This document shows, piece after piece, positions 1 to 7,320 of a DNA stretch of 10,508 bases. The translations under genes and the position numbers were made by a program. Source of the stretch: Sphingopyxis sp. (GTDB lineage Bacteria > Pseudomonadota > Alphaproteobacteria > Sphingomonadales > Sphingomonadaceae); contig JAAUPH010000057.1 of assembly GCA_012035435.1 (NCBI GenBank), positions 1 through 10,508 of the forward strand, written 5' to 3'. Position 1 is the stretch's first letter. Each line of letters begins with the position of its first letter. A model generated the notes under the pieces. It saw nothing but the letters and a program-made list of their open reading frames with translations. It was not told the DNA's origin and did no database searches.

Positions 1-151
1 GGGACCCGCATATGGCTTTTACCAGCGTTGATTTTCCCGAACCATTTGGCCCTATCACAATGGTCACTGTGCCGGGATTGGCGGAAAAACTCACATCCTC
101 AAGGACCCGCTTCCCCGCCAATGAAACACTGAGATTGCTTACATTGAGCAT
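1..151 (-). CDS. hmuV: Haem ABC transporter ATP-binding protein HmuV, N-terminal part only
   Basis: Only the first 50 codons lie in the window; the gene runs off the left edge. The reading from the ATG at 149-151 opens MLNVSNLSVSLAGKRVLEDV and then shows a Walker A loop, GPNGSGKST, at about residues 34-42, as in ABC transporter ATPases. In this family the protein binds the cytoplasmic face of the permease and hydrolyses ATP to drive haem into the cell. It starts 5 bases after the hmuU stop, so it is the last visible gene of the hmuSTUV operon. No clear Shine-Dalgarno sequence precedes the ATG, so translation may depend on coupling to hmuU. The haem assignment rests on its neighbours; the fragment itself shows only an ABC ATPase. 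Confidence 0.88.
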   Translation of the reverse strand, partial: MLNVSNLSVSLAGKRVLEDVSFSANPGTVTIVIGPNGSGKSTLVKAICGS

Positions 152-156
152 GGCGG

Positions 157-1248
157 TCAGATGTCCATGAGAGTGCGATTCCGAAGGATCAGCCACAGAA
201 AAAACGGGCCACCCATCAAAGCCGTGACGATGCCAATCGGCAATTCCGCGGGTGCCACGATCTGGCGGGCAATAATGTCCGCCGCCAGCAACAACACGCC
301 ACCAAGCAGCGCCGAACACGGCAGCAGCCATTTGTGATCCGGCCCGATGACAAGACGCAGTACGTGCGGCGCGACGAGGCCGATAAAGCCAATCCCACCC
401 GTTACAGCTACAGCAGCGCCGGTTGCGGCCGCCACCGTGACAATAAGAACCGCCTTGAAGCGTTGCACGTTCACCCCCATGGTCACGGCCATGGTTTCTC
501 CCAACATCAGCGCATTGAGGCCTTTCGCCATCAACGGAACCAGCAGGAGCAGCGGCAAAATGACAGGTGCTATCGAGATGACTTTGGGCCATGTCGCAGC
601 CGCCAGAGAGCCGAGGCTCCAGAACGTTAGGCTGCGCAATTGCTGGTCATCCGCAAGGTAAATCAGAATTCCAGTTGCCGCATTTGCAATGGATGCAAGC
701 GCGATCCCTGCCAGAAGCATGGTGGCGACTGATGTGCGCCCTTGCCGCGTGGCGATGGCATATAGCAAGAATGTCGATGCCAAGGCCCCCGTGAAGGCTG
801 CAACCGGCACGTGATAAATGCCCAAAAGAGGCGCCAAGGGCCCAAGAATTCCGGGTCCAAGAATAATAACCGATGCGGCACCGAGGCTCGCGCCTGCAGA
901 AACGCCGACAATGCCGGGATCGGCGAGTGGGTTGCGGAACATCCCTTGCATGAGAGCGCCCGAGATTGCCAAGGCCGCACCAACGAGGGCGCCCATCAAA
1001 GTCCGTGGCAGCCGCACGTCCATAATGACAGTGTGCTCAACAAGTCCCACCGCGTGCGTACCTCGGCCAAAAATGACCGCTAGAACCGAGGTGAAATCAT
1101 AATCAGATGCCCCGGAGCCAAGGCTCCAGATCATCATCCCCGTCAAGAGCAGCAAGAGCGCTGCAAGAACGATGCGCGCCAGTGGGCGGCGGTCCCCAAG
1201 CATGCTTGCTTCCACTTGTCGGATTGATGGCTTGAAAGGCAGTGTCAT
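157..1248 (-). CDS. hmuU: Haem ABC transporter permease HmuU (FecCD family)
   Basis: A 363-residue integral membrane protein that should form the inner-membrane channel passing haem from HmuT to the cytoplasm. It is hydrophobic throughout with many membrane spans and carries FecCD/BtuC family hallmarks: VRLPRTLMGALVGAALAISG followed by MQGMFRNPLADPGIVGVSAG at about residues 78-119, and GGIGFIGLVAPHVLRL near residue 285, the region that contacts the ATPase in relatives. The length is normal for the family. The ATG start lies 18 bases after the hmuT stop, and the ATPase gene follows 5 bases after its own stop, so the order T-U-V is that of known haem importers. A second in-frame Met at residue 16 is a possible alternative start; the upstream ribosome binding site is weak. 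Substrate (haem rather than siderophore) is inferred from hmuS and hmuT beside it. Confidence 0.93.
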   Translation of the reverse strand: MTLPFKPSIRQVEASMLGDRRPLARIVLAALLLLLTGMMIWSLGSGASDYDFTSVLAVIFGRGTHAVGLVEHTVIMDVRLPRTLMGALVGAALAISGALMQGMFRNPLADPGIVGVSAGASLGAASVIILGPGILGPLAPLLGIYHVPVAAFTGALASTFLLYAIATRQGRTSVATMLLAGIALASIANAATGILIYLADDQQLRSLTFWSLGSLAAATWPKVISIAPVILPLLLLVPLMAKGLNALMLGETMAVTMGVNVQRFKAVLIVTVAAATGAAVAVTGGIGFIGLVAPHVLRLVIGPDHKWLLPCSALLGGVLLLAADIIARQIVAPAELPIGIVTALMGGPFFLWLILRNRTLMDI

Positions 1249-1266
1249 AACGGGTTCGCGCCTGCG

Positions 1267-2178
1267 TCACCCAAACAGCGCAGCATGGAGGTCCATGGCC
1301 GCCTTTGGTGTCCTCGGTCCAAAGCCCAGCAAATAGTCCCCGGGCATCGTGATGATGGCGCCTGCCTTAACGGCTTCGGTTTGCCCGATCAGTGGATCGG
1401 CGGACAGGCTCTGCAGCGTAATCACGGCGTCACTACCGTGACGACTGATCAGAACAATTGCATCGGGATTGGCTGTCAGGATCGCCTCGGAGCCGACCGT
1501 CTTATATCCTTCGAACTCGCTGAACAAATTGTCTGCCCCGGCATATGAAATCATGGCACTTGCCGCTGTATTCAATCCGGAGACGTTATACTGCCCATCA
1601 TTGATAGAGAGGATGAACAGCACACGCTTGCGTTGGGTCGACTGCCCCTTGACTTTGAGCTCCAGCGCGTCGAACTCAACCTTGATCGCCTTGTTCAACG
1701 CTTCTGCTTCCGACCGGCGGTCAAGTTCTACACCAATCAGCTCTACAGAGCGGATCAGGCTTTCAGTGTTGAAATCCTGCGGCACATCAACCACGCGCAC
1801 GGATGATTTCCGCAAGATATCGATCGCCTCGGGCGGACCGCTGCCGATGGTTGCAAGAATAAGATCCGGCTCTGCCGCCAATACGCCTTCTGGGGAGACT
1901 GCACGCATATATCCAATATCAGGCAATGCCAGGGCTTCGGGGGGATGAACGCTGGTGCTGTCCCGAGCGACCAGCATGGACTGCGCACCGAGCGCAAAGA
2001 CGATTTCCGTCACACGCCCGCCAATGGCGACGACCCGGCGCGCCGGTGCTGCATGAGCAGCTTTGATGGCCGGCGTGTTGAGACAAGCTGCCAGCAAGCC
2101 TAAAAGAAGGCTTCGCCGTCCCAACGACATTGATGAGGAGCCTGATATGTCTAAGTTCAATGGTGGCATCGTGATCAC
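1267..2178 (-). CDS. hmuT: Periplasmic haem-binding protein HmuT
   Basis: A cluster-type substrate-binding protein of about 300 residues that should capture haem in the periplasm and deliver it to HmuU. The N-terminus has a signal sequence, GRRSLLLGLLAACL then a likely cleavage site after AAHA near residue 43. The arginine pair gives it a Tat-like look, but the fit is not strict. The mature part begins RRVVAIGGRVTEIVFALG, as in HmuT/BtuF-type proteins, and contains GYMRAVSPEGVLAAEPDLIL at residues 89-108; the Tyr in this GY.R motif is the likely haem ligand by comparison with ShuT and Yersinia HmuT. The frame opens with GTG at 2178, overlapping the hmuS stop as GTGA. An ATG three codons on (2169), or the Met at residue 17, could be used instead. 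It is followed 18 bases later by hmuU. Confidence 0.92.
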   Translation of the reverse strand: MITMPPLNLDISGSSSMSLGRRSLLLGLLAACLNTPAIKAAHAAPARRVVAIGGRVTEIVFALGAQSMLVARDSTSVHPPEALALPDIGYMRAVSPEGVLAAEPDLILATIGSGPPEAIDILRKSSVRVVDVPQDFNTESLIRSVELIGVELDRRSEAEALNKAIKVEFDALELKVKGQSTQRKRVLFILSINDGQYNVSGLNTAASAMISYAGADNLFSEFEGYKTVGSEAILTANPDAIVLISRHGSDAVITLQSLSADPLIGQTEAVKAGAIITMPGDYLLGFGPRTPKAAMDLHAALFG

Positions 2179-3245
2179 AACCAGGTTGGAACGATTGAAG
2201 GCTCAATGATGTGCCGCAGCAGCGCGCGCCAAACCGTGTCATCCCCGCCTTGCATTGTGCGCACGGCGGTGAACAGCAGCGCGTCATCGCCACCCGCGTC
2301 CATCACTTCGACGGAAACAACGTCGCCATGACGCGTCGGTTTGCGCACCAGATGGACAGGCTCGGTGCGATCGGTGCGCAGGTGCATGTGGAACCGCGCA
2401 TCCATCACGTTGATCCAGGGCCCCATCGGCACAATGTTGCACACCGTCCCGTTGTGCACCTGAAGGCAACCCGTGCTTCGGGCGAAAATGAGCAGCGGAA
2501 CGGCACGCTGCGCGGCGGCCTCGACAAGCCGGGCAGGTAACTCCGCCGGCAGGCCGATGGCGAAATCCGGCCCGAGCAGGGGCAGTGCCGCCGCCCGCTT
2601 GAGTTTGTATCCTGCCAGAATGAACGGCACCTCATGGGTGTCCTGCATATTCGCCCATTCATCGACCAATCCGTCGACGTCGGTTTGGGCCGCAGTGTCG
2701 CGGATCGGCGACAGGTCATCCCCAACGGAGCTGAATGGCGCCGCGCCTTCGGGTGCCGCAAGCGCACCCTCGGCGGCGAGCGCATCCCACGCAGCCATAT
2801 CTGTCGCCGGCCGCGTATGGACCTTGTGAACGGCCTTGCCAGCCGGATCGAAGAACTGGAAGCTATGGCTGACCGCGCCATTCTTGCTGGCCTTCTCGAC
2901 TGCAAACCCGGCCGCCCATCGCTTTGGGAAAATCCGCATGTCGATATCCGGCCCAAGCACCAGACCGGTGGCGTCACGCCGCACATAATTCAGGTAGGTG
3001 CCAATTTTCTCATGCACCACGAGGTCATTTCGGGTTAGCGCCATAACTTCGCCGAGGGCGTTCAAACGCGGGATGATAAAGTCCGGGTCCGGCGTGATGG
3101 CGCGCACGCCAAAGCCTATATGAGCCGCCAGCAGTTCGCCCTCGGAGACGCCGATCGCCTCAGCAAAATCACGCTCTCGCATATCCGGGCGTTCAAGCCT
3201 TGCGGCTCTGATGTCAGCGGCACTGATGACCTGACGAACCGTCAT
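2175..3245 (-). CDS. hmuS: Haem-binding/degrading protein HmuS (HemS/ChuS family)
   Basis: A 356-residue cytoplasmic protein of the two-repeat HemS/ChuS/HmuS family, which receives imported haem and stores, hands on or breaks it down. Visible family marks are GLVLGPDIDMRIFPKRW (residues 94-110), GKAVHKV (136-142), DTHEVPFILAGYKL (202-215) whose His204 sits where the haem-ligating His of HemS/ChuS lies, and GCLQVHNG plus GPWINVMDARFHMHLR near residues 259-290. I chose the ATG at 3245 because GGAG stands 8 bases upstream and the family start (MTVRQ...) begins there. The frame is open 21 codons further up to 3308 without a good ribosome binding site. The stop overlaps the hmuT start by 4 bases. 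The start overlaps the stop of a 29-codon upstream ORF as ATGA, so initiation may be coupled to it. Confidence 0.93.
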   Translation of the reverse strand: MTVRQVISAADIRAARLERPDMRERDFAEAIGVSEGELLAAHIGFGVRAITPDPDFIIPRLNALGEVMALTRNDLVVHEKIGTYLNYVRRDATGLVLGPDIDMRIFPKRWAAGFAVEKASKNGAVSHSFQFFDPAGKAVHKVHTRPATDMAAWDALAAEGALAAPEGAAPFSSVGDDLSPIRDTAAQTDVDGLVDEWANMQDTHEVPFILAGYKLKRAAALPLLGPDFAIGLPAELPARLVEAAAQRAVPLLIFARSTGCLQVHNGTVCNIVPMGPWINVMDARFHMHLRTDRTEPVHLVRKPTRHGDVVSVEVMDAGGDDALLFTAVRTMQGGDDTVWRALLRHIIEPSIVPTWL

Positions 3246-3331
3246 GACCTTGTCTCCGGGCGGATGGCACGGGCGCTTAAAGACCAATGGGTGGATCGAT
3301 CTGCACAATTGACCGACGCAAAGCTACGCAT
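3242..3331 (-). CDS. Small leader ORF (29 aa) coupled to hmuS
   Basis: The minus strand holds an ATG at 3331 preceded by GGAG with 7-base spacing, one of the best ribosome binding sites in the window. It opens a 29-codon frame starting MRSFASVNCADRSTHWS and ending ...AIRPETRS. Its TGA shares bases with the hmuS ATG (ATGA), and the hmuS ribosome binding site lies inside its last codons. This is the layout of a translationally coupled leader peptide. It is not a HemP/HmuP relative, although hmuP stands in front of hmuS in some rhizobia. I do not recognise the peptide; it has one Cys, one His and one Trp, which might be relevant to haem or redox sensing, but that is speculation. It could still be a chance frame. 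Confidence 0.45.
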   Translation of the reverse strand: MRSFASVNCADRSTHWSLSARAIRPETRS

Positions 3332-3354
3332 GGCTCAACTCCAAAGTGAGTATG

Positions 3355-3382
3355 GGCCTGGCTGGCGATCAGCTTGCTGGGC
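3355..3382. repeat. Leader repeat, copy 1 (hmuS side)
   Basis: These 28 bases match 9318-9345 at 23 positions in the same orientation: the first 12 bases (GGCCTGGCTGGC) and most of the last 11 are identical. In both places the block lies 15-16 bases from a TGA-N9-TCA operator, on the side of the minus-strand gene, so it would form part of the 5' leader of each minus-strand transcript. Confidence 0.6.
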
Positions 3383-3390
3383 ATCATTGA

Positions 3391-3428
3391 TTGAAACTTG
3401 ACTAACAGGATCATGTTTTCTAAGTCAA
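3391..3428. promoter_or_regulatory. Iron-responsive operator (RirA-type TGA-N9-TCA) between hmuS and the receptor
   Basis: TGA at 3399-3401 and TCA at 3411-3413 are separated by 9 bases, the form reported for the IRO/RirA operator in rhizobia. The arms extend imperfectly (GAAACTTGA against TCATGTTTTC). The stretch TCATGTTTT-N4-GTCAA (3411-3428) recurs with identical spacing at 9373-9390. TTGACT stands at 3398-3403 on the plus strand and, inverted, at 3423-3428, so each strand has a -35-like hexamer: one pointing to the receptor, one to hmuS. The matching -10 hexamers 17 bases on (TAAGTC and TTAGTC) are poor, so exact promoters are uncertain. A repressor bound here would cover both divergent promoters. 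The regulator itself is not in the window. Confidence 0.62.
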
Positions 3429-3500
3429 CGCCCAATTCTCATCTCGGGACGCCAGCGAGCCGCCGCCAGCAAGCCCCCGACACGCTACACGTATCAGGGA

Positions 3501-5705
3501 GTGTTTCATGATCGGCGGCACATCGGCCAGGCGACTAGCCTTATTTTGTCATCCACCACATTCTTGATCGCGGCATTCGCGATCCCTTCGCCCGCCTTGG
3601 CGCAACAGGTTGATGCTGCACCCAAGCAAGGGCGCGTAACGTTGCTCCAGCGTCTGATTCTAGGTGCAGGAATTGCCAAAGTGGCCGTCGACACACCCCA
3701 AGCGGTGACGGCGCTCGAACAGGAAGACATCGACCGGCGGCAGCCTCAGACATTCGGCGACATTCTTAAAGATGTTCCGGGCGTGACCAAGACCGGGACA
3801 GAACGGGTGCTGGGTCAGAGCTTTAACATCCGCGGTATAGGCGCAACGGAATCAGCCGGCGACCAAGGCCGCATCATTGTGCAAATCGATGGCGCTTCGA
3901 AGTTCTATGAAGGCTATCGCATGGGCTCACTTTTTACGGACCCTGACCTTTTCAAAAGGGTTGAGGTCTTGCGCGGGCCCGCCTCTTCAACGCTATACGG
4001 CGCCGGCGCATTGGGCGGGGTTGTTTCTTTTACCACCAAGGATGCCAGCGATTTTCTTGGCCCCGATGATACTGTAGCAATCCGCACCAAGATCGGCATT
4101 GACAGCAATCGCAACGGTTATTCACCACAAGCCATCCTCGCCGCGCGCATGGGCGGCAATGCCGAGGTTCTTGCGTCTATAGCCTATCGGACAATCGACG
4201 ACTATCGAAGCGGAAATGGCACGCTCATTGGCGCAACCGCTTTTGACGCACCATCGGGCCTGTTGAAAGGCACATTCCGTTTTGGAGATAATAATGAACA
4301 GGTGCTGCGTGCTTCATACACGCATTGGACCAGCGATGCCAAAGACCAGCAATATGCTCAGGTCACCAACACACCGGCTTTCGGCACGCTCGACAGGACT
4401 GTGACGGATCGGACATTTGTTCTTGCTTATGAAAACCCGGCGAGCGCCAACCCATGGCTCGATCTCGATATTTCGTTGAGTTATTCTTCTTCTCGAAACG
4501 AGCAAAAGGGAGCATCCAACCAAGCTCCAACTGCAAGCCGCCTGTATTGGGATAATGACTACGATTACAATACGATTCAGTTCAATGCGTCTAACACAGC
4601 TGAATTTATCGGTGACAATTACGAGAACTTTCTGGCAGGTGGCATACAAATCGCCCATCTCAACCGTGTTGTGGACCTGGTTCCGCTTGCCGGCGCAGGG
4701 GGAGTCAACGGCAGTGGCAATACGGGCGTTATCGGATTTCATCCTGAAGGAAGCCAGTTCAAAACCGGAGCATTTGTCCAAAATGAGTTAATCTGGGACG
4801 ACAAGCTGACCTTTATTACAGGCTTGCGCATTGACCATCAGTCATCTGAAACCGGGGATCGAGAGACCGTTCAAGCACAGGTGGATGATATTGCGATTTC
4901 ACCTAAAATTGCAGCACTATACAAGATCAACGACACACTTTCAGTATTCGGCTCTTATGCCTATACTGAACGCCTGCCAACGATTGACGAGCTGTTCAGT
5001 AACGATAACACACTTAGTCCGGCGCTTCAGAATTCCCCGAATTATGCGCTGGGCTTACGCAAAGAGCGGTCAGACAATTTTGAAGCCGGCCTCGCTTTAA
5101 CGGGCGACAATCTCATCCAGGATGGCGATACAGCGCAGTTGAAGGTCACAGCCTTCCACAATGACGTACGCGACCTCATCGAACGGACGCCAACCGCATT
5201 GCGTCAATCGGTGGGCTACAACCGGAATATTGGCCGTATCCGCTTTCAGGGTGTTGAGGTAGAAGCGGCCTATGACAGCGACTATGTGTTTGCAAATGCG
5301 ACATATTCGATGATCCGCGGCAAGGATCTTGTGCCCAATGCAGCCAACCCGAACGGCTTCGTCAACTCCGCAGCGCCTGATGAATTGAACCTGACGCTTG
5401 GCGGCAAGCTGCCAGATTATGGTGTCAGTTTCGGATGGCGCGGACGATTTGTTGCCTCGCAAGATAGGGCAAGGCCGAATGTGCCGGCTGCAAGTCTGTT
5501 CAGCCGGACTGCGACAGCTTCCTTCAACACGCATGATCTTTTTGCATCCTGGAAGCAGCAAGACCCTGATCGTGTATTGCACGGCTTGGAAGTGAACGCA
5601 TCGGTCGAGAACATTTTCGACAAGCAGTATCAGGAATATCTCAGTGATGATCCGGCCAAGGGCCGAACATTCAAGCTGGGTGTTGCATATACAAAAACAT
5701 TCTGA
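3501..5705 (+). CDS. hmuR: TonB-dependent outer-membrane haem receptor
   Basis: A 734-residue outer-membrane receptor that should bind haem or a haemoprotein and import haem with energy from TonB. It has a signal peptide ending SPALA near residue 34, a possible TonB box (VTLLQRL, residues 46-52), a plug domain at about 60-180 with FNIRGIGA and RVEVLRGPASSTLYGAGALG, then a long beta-barrel ending in the expected Phe. In the barrel, YTERLPTIDELF (488-499) and a following SPNYALGL stand where haem receptors carry FRAP and NPNL. Its position between hmuSTUV and tonB/exbBD supports haem as substrate; the symbol follows rhizobial naming. The only in-frame start is GTG at 3501, with the AGGGA motif directly against it. 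A better-placed ATG at 3508 is out of frame, so the 5' end may contain an indel. A strong terminator follows. Confidence 0.9.
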   Translation: MFHDRRHIGQATSLILSSTTFLIAAFAIPSPALAQQVDAAPKQGRVTLLQRLILGAGIAKVAVDTPQAVTALEQEDIDRRQPQTFGDILKDVPGVTKTGTERVLGQSFNIRGIGATESAGDQGRIIVQIDGASKFYEGYRMGSLFTDPDLFKRVEVLRGPASSTLYGAGALGGVVSFTTKDASDFLGPDDTVAIRTKIGIDSNRNGYSPQAILAARMGGNAEVLASIAYRTIDDYRSGNGTLIGATAFDAPSGLLKGTFRFGDNNEQVLRASYTHWTSDAKDQQYAQVTNTPAFGTLDRTVTDRTFVLAYENPASANPWLDLDISLSYSSSRNEQKGASNQAPTASRLYWDNDYDYNTIQFNASNTAEFIGDNYENFLAGGIQIAHLNRVVDLVPLAGAGGVNGSGNTGVIGFHPEGSQFKTGAFVQNELIWDDKLTFITGLRIDHQSSETGDRETVQAQVDDIAISPKIAALYKINDTLSVFGSYAYTERLPTIDELFSNDNTLSPALQNSPNYALGLRKERSDNFEAGLALTGDNLIQDGDTAQLKVTAFHNDVRDLIERTPTALRQSVGYNRNIGRIRFQGVEVEAAYDSDYVFANATYSMIRGKDLVPNAANPNGFVNSAAPDELNLTLGGKLPDYGVSFGWRGRFVASQDRARPNVPAASLFSRTATASFNTHDLFASWKQQDPDRVLHGLEVNASVENIFDKQYQEYLSDDPAKGRTFKLGVAYTKTF

Positions 5706-5742
5706 TCAAGCACCCGTGTCACGCCAGTCTCTTGTTTATCGA

Positions 5743-5772
5743 AACGCCCCGGATTGATCCGGGCGTTTTTTT
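5743..5772 (+). terminator. Rho-independent terminator after the receptor
   Basis: A GC-rich hairpin (AACGCCCCGGAT, loop TG, ATCCGGGCGTT, with one bulged C) is followed by a run of seven T at 5766-5772. It begins 37 bases after the receptor stop. On the other strand the same hairpin is followed by only three T, so it may act weakly on the convergent tonB transcript. Confidence 0.88.
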
Positions 5773-5799
5773 GAGCCGACGAGGCAACGATAATTTGGG

Positions 5800-6862
5800 T
5801 TATCTGCGGAATTCCACTGGAATTTGAAAGCGTGTCTGCGCACCGGGCGGGCGGCTTGGGGAACGGCGCGGCGCGCCTGATATGATCGAGCGCGGCTGCA
5901 TCCAAGGTCGAATTTCCTGAACTCGCTGCCAATGAAATTGAAACGAGCGCTCCGTTGGAGTTGATCGTGAATGATACTGTTGCAACGCCACGCCCCCCAA
6001 CAGCGCGTTGCCTCGTCCGGCGAATCTTCGAGAAAACCTTGCCCTGATAGTTGGATGCAGTCGCGTTGCCTGCCGCCGACTTGCCCTTGCCTGTTGACTC
6101 CGCACTCGCCTTGCCGCTGTTGCCTTCGGACGCGCCTGCCTTCGTATTGGTGTTATCGCGACCAGTCTGGCGGCCTTGGCGGCCTTCATTGGCAGCCGAC
6201 TGGCCTGAAGGTTTTTGCTTTGTGCCGGACTTCGACTTTGAAGGCGTCGCCGCGCCACCGGGTTTCTTGTCCGGTCGGGCGGCAGGCTTCTTGTTGTTCA
6301 CTGTCTTCGGCTTCTTGGCTTTAGGCAGCTCGGCGGTGGCAGCCTTGCGGTTCTGCGCTTGCGCCTGATCCGGCACGTCCTTTTCCATTACCGGCGCCAA
6401 GCGCAATGCTGGTTGTGTGGGTGCAATCCGTTGGCTGTCTGTAGTTGAAGCCACGGCAGCGGACGCTTCCGGTTTGAGCGGTATTTCCGAGGGCGGCGTG
6501 ACATTGGACTGCGGTACCGGTGCCACAGGCTCAAATGCCAAATTATTGCTGGCGTTAGGAACAAAGCGTTCGGAAGCAGCCGCGGGAACCATAGCGGTGC
6601 CCGAGGTTTCCGAATCTTCAACGATCTTGGAAACAGGAGTTTCAACCCTGGCCGTCTCGGAATTTGTGGGTTCGAGCCGATCACCTTGGGCAACAAGCGT
6701 CTCAAACCCGGAGCCGAGCGCCACACTGGCTTCAGCCTGCGCACCTTCGATCTTCACATCAGGTGCATTACGCCACAAGGCCGCACTTGACATGTGGATC
6801 ATGGCTGAAGCGGCAACGGTGCCGGTAGCAAGAAAAAGCGTTTTGACGGATTGCCTCTTCAC
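5800..6862 (-). CDS. tonB: TonB energy-transducing protein, frameshifted near the C-terminus
   Basis: TonB links the ExbB/ExbD proton channel to outer-membrane receptors. The GTG start at 6862 overlaps the exbD stop as GTGA. A single N-terminal membrane anchor includes S19-x3-H23, matching the Ser16/His20 spacing of E. coli TonB. A long disordered linker (about residues 35-270) is Pro-rich at first, then Lys/Gly/Ser/Asn-rich. The C-terminal domain starts near YQGKVFSKIRRTRQRAVGG and has the usual GVATVSFTINSNGALVSISL and AAPFPKPP. After residue 339 the frame is lost: one surplus base in the GC-rich run at 5843-5851 replaces the normal ending GAQTRFQIPVEFRR, whose stop is at 5800, with an unrelated 71-residue tail running to 5630 through the terminator and into the receptor 3' end. 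Removing one base gives a normal 353-residue TonB. It may be a pseudogene or a sequencing error. Confidence 0.88.
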
Positions 6863-7320
6863 GGCGTGTGCGCCACGACAAGCATGACGCGCCCCGCGCC
6901 AAGCCGCACGAGTTCATTCGCAAGATCAAGGACAGCCAGCGCATCGGCATCACGATCGACAGCGAGTCTAACCTCCGGTCTTTTGTCCGCAATTGTCGAG
7001 CCAGACCACGCGTCTTTTAGAACGTCATTTTTCAGAGCGTCATTTTCCTGCAAGGATTGGATAAACAATTCCGGCGTGACATTGGCGCTGCGCCAGTTAA
7101 GGCTGCCGTCGCGGCGCATGAAGAGCGCTTCCGGCAAAGCAGCTACAGATGACGTTCCTGTTCCCGGCAGTTGCACATCGCGGTCAGCAGGGGGCGTGAT
7201 GCGCCCAGCGACCAGGAAAAAGATCAACATCAAAAACACGACATTAATCATAGGCAGTGAGGGCTCGCCCTTCCGGGCTTTGAAGGCCTGGCCTTGGCCC
7301 CTCTTGGCACGCCGCAACAT
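6859..7320 (-). CDS. exbD: ExbD-family protein, second copy, lacking the channel Asp
   Basis: A 153-residue ExbD/TolR-type protein: a basic cytoplasmic N-terminus, one membrane span (LPMINVVFLMLIFFLVAG, residues 22-39) and a periplasmic domain ending in the usual V-x-L-V-V-x-x pattern (RVMLVVAHTP). ExbD normally has an Asp in this span (Asp25 in E. coli) that is needed for proton flow; here the matching position is Asn26. The neighbouring exbD copy keeps the Asp. Its start shares one base with the preceding exbD stop (TAATG) and its stop overlaps the tonB start, so the three are co-translated. A role as a structural partner in a mixed ExbD dimer is an inference. Confidence 0.9.
   Translation of the reverse strand: MLRRAKRGQGQAFKARKGEPSLPMINVVFLMLIFFLVAGRITPPADRDVQLPGTGTSSVAALPEALFMRRDGSLNWRSANVTPELFIQSLQENDALKNDVLKDAWSGSTIADKRPEVRLAVDRDADALAVLDLANELVRLGAGRVMLVVAHTP

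Noticed and set aside
2100..2178. Definite Tat signal on HmuT
   Set aside because: The pair of arginines is present, but the full S/T-RR-x-F-L-K pattern is not; a Sec signal explains it equally well.
3246..3308. Extended hmuS N-terminus of 21 residues
   Set aside because: The extension has no ribosome binding site and no family similarity, whereas the ATG at 3245 has GGAG at ideal spacing.
3120..3401. Plus-strand frame of 93 codons opposite hmuS
   Set aside because: It is antisense to a well-supported hmuS, has no good ribosome binding site and runs through the operator; it is a shadow frame.
3411..3435. Irr-type ICE box upstream of the receptor
   Set aside because: Only a half-like TTAGAA is seen on the minus strand; the palindromic ICE form is absent, and TGA-N9-TCA explains the site better.
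5630..5799. Long C-terminal extension of TonB overlapping the receptor 3' end
   Set aside because: The tail is the antisense of the terminator and of receptor codons and shows no domain-like pattern; the other frame gives the normal TonB ending, so the extension is read as a frameshift product.
6000..6330. Repetitive Gly/Ser/Lys segment in TonB as a separate gene or a DNA repeat array
   Set aside because: It is the low-complexity linker expected between the anchor and C-terminal domain of TonB; no DNA repeat unit is conserved.
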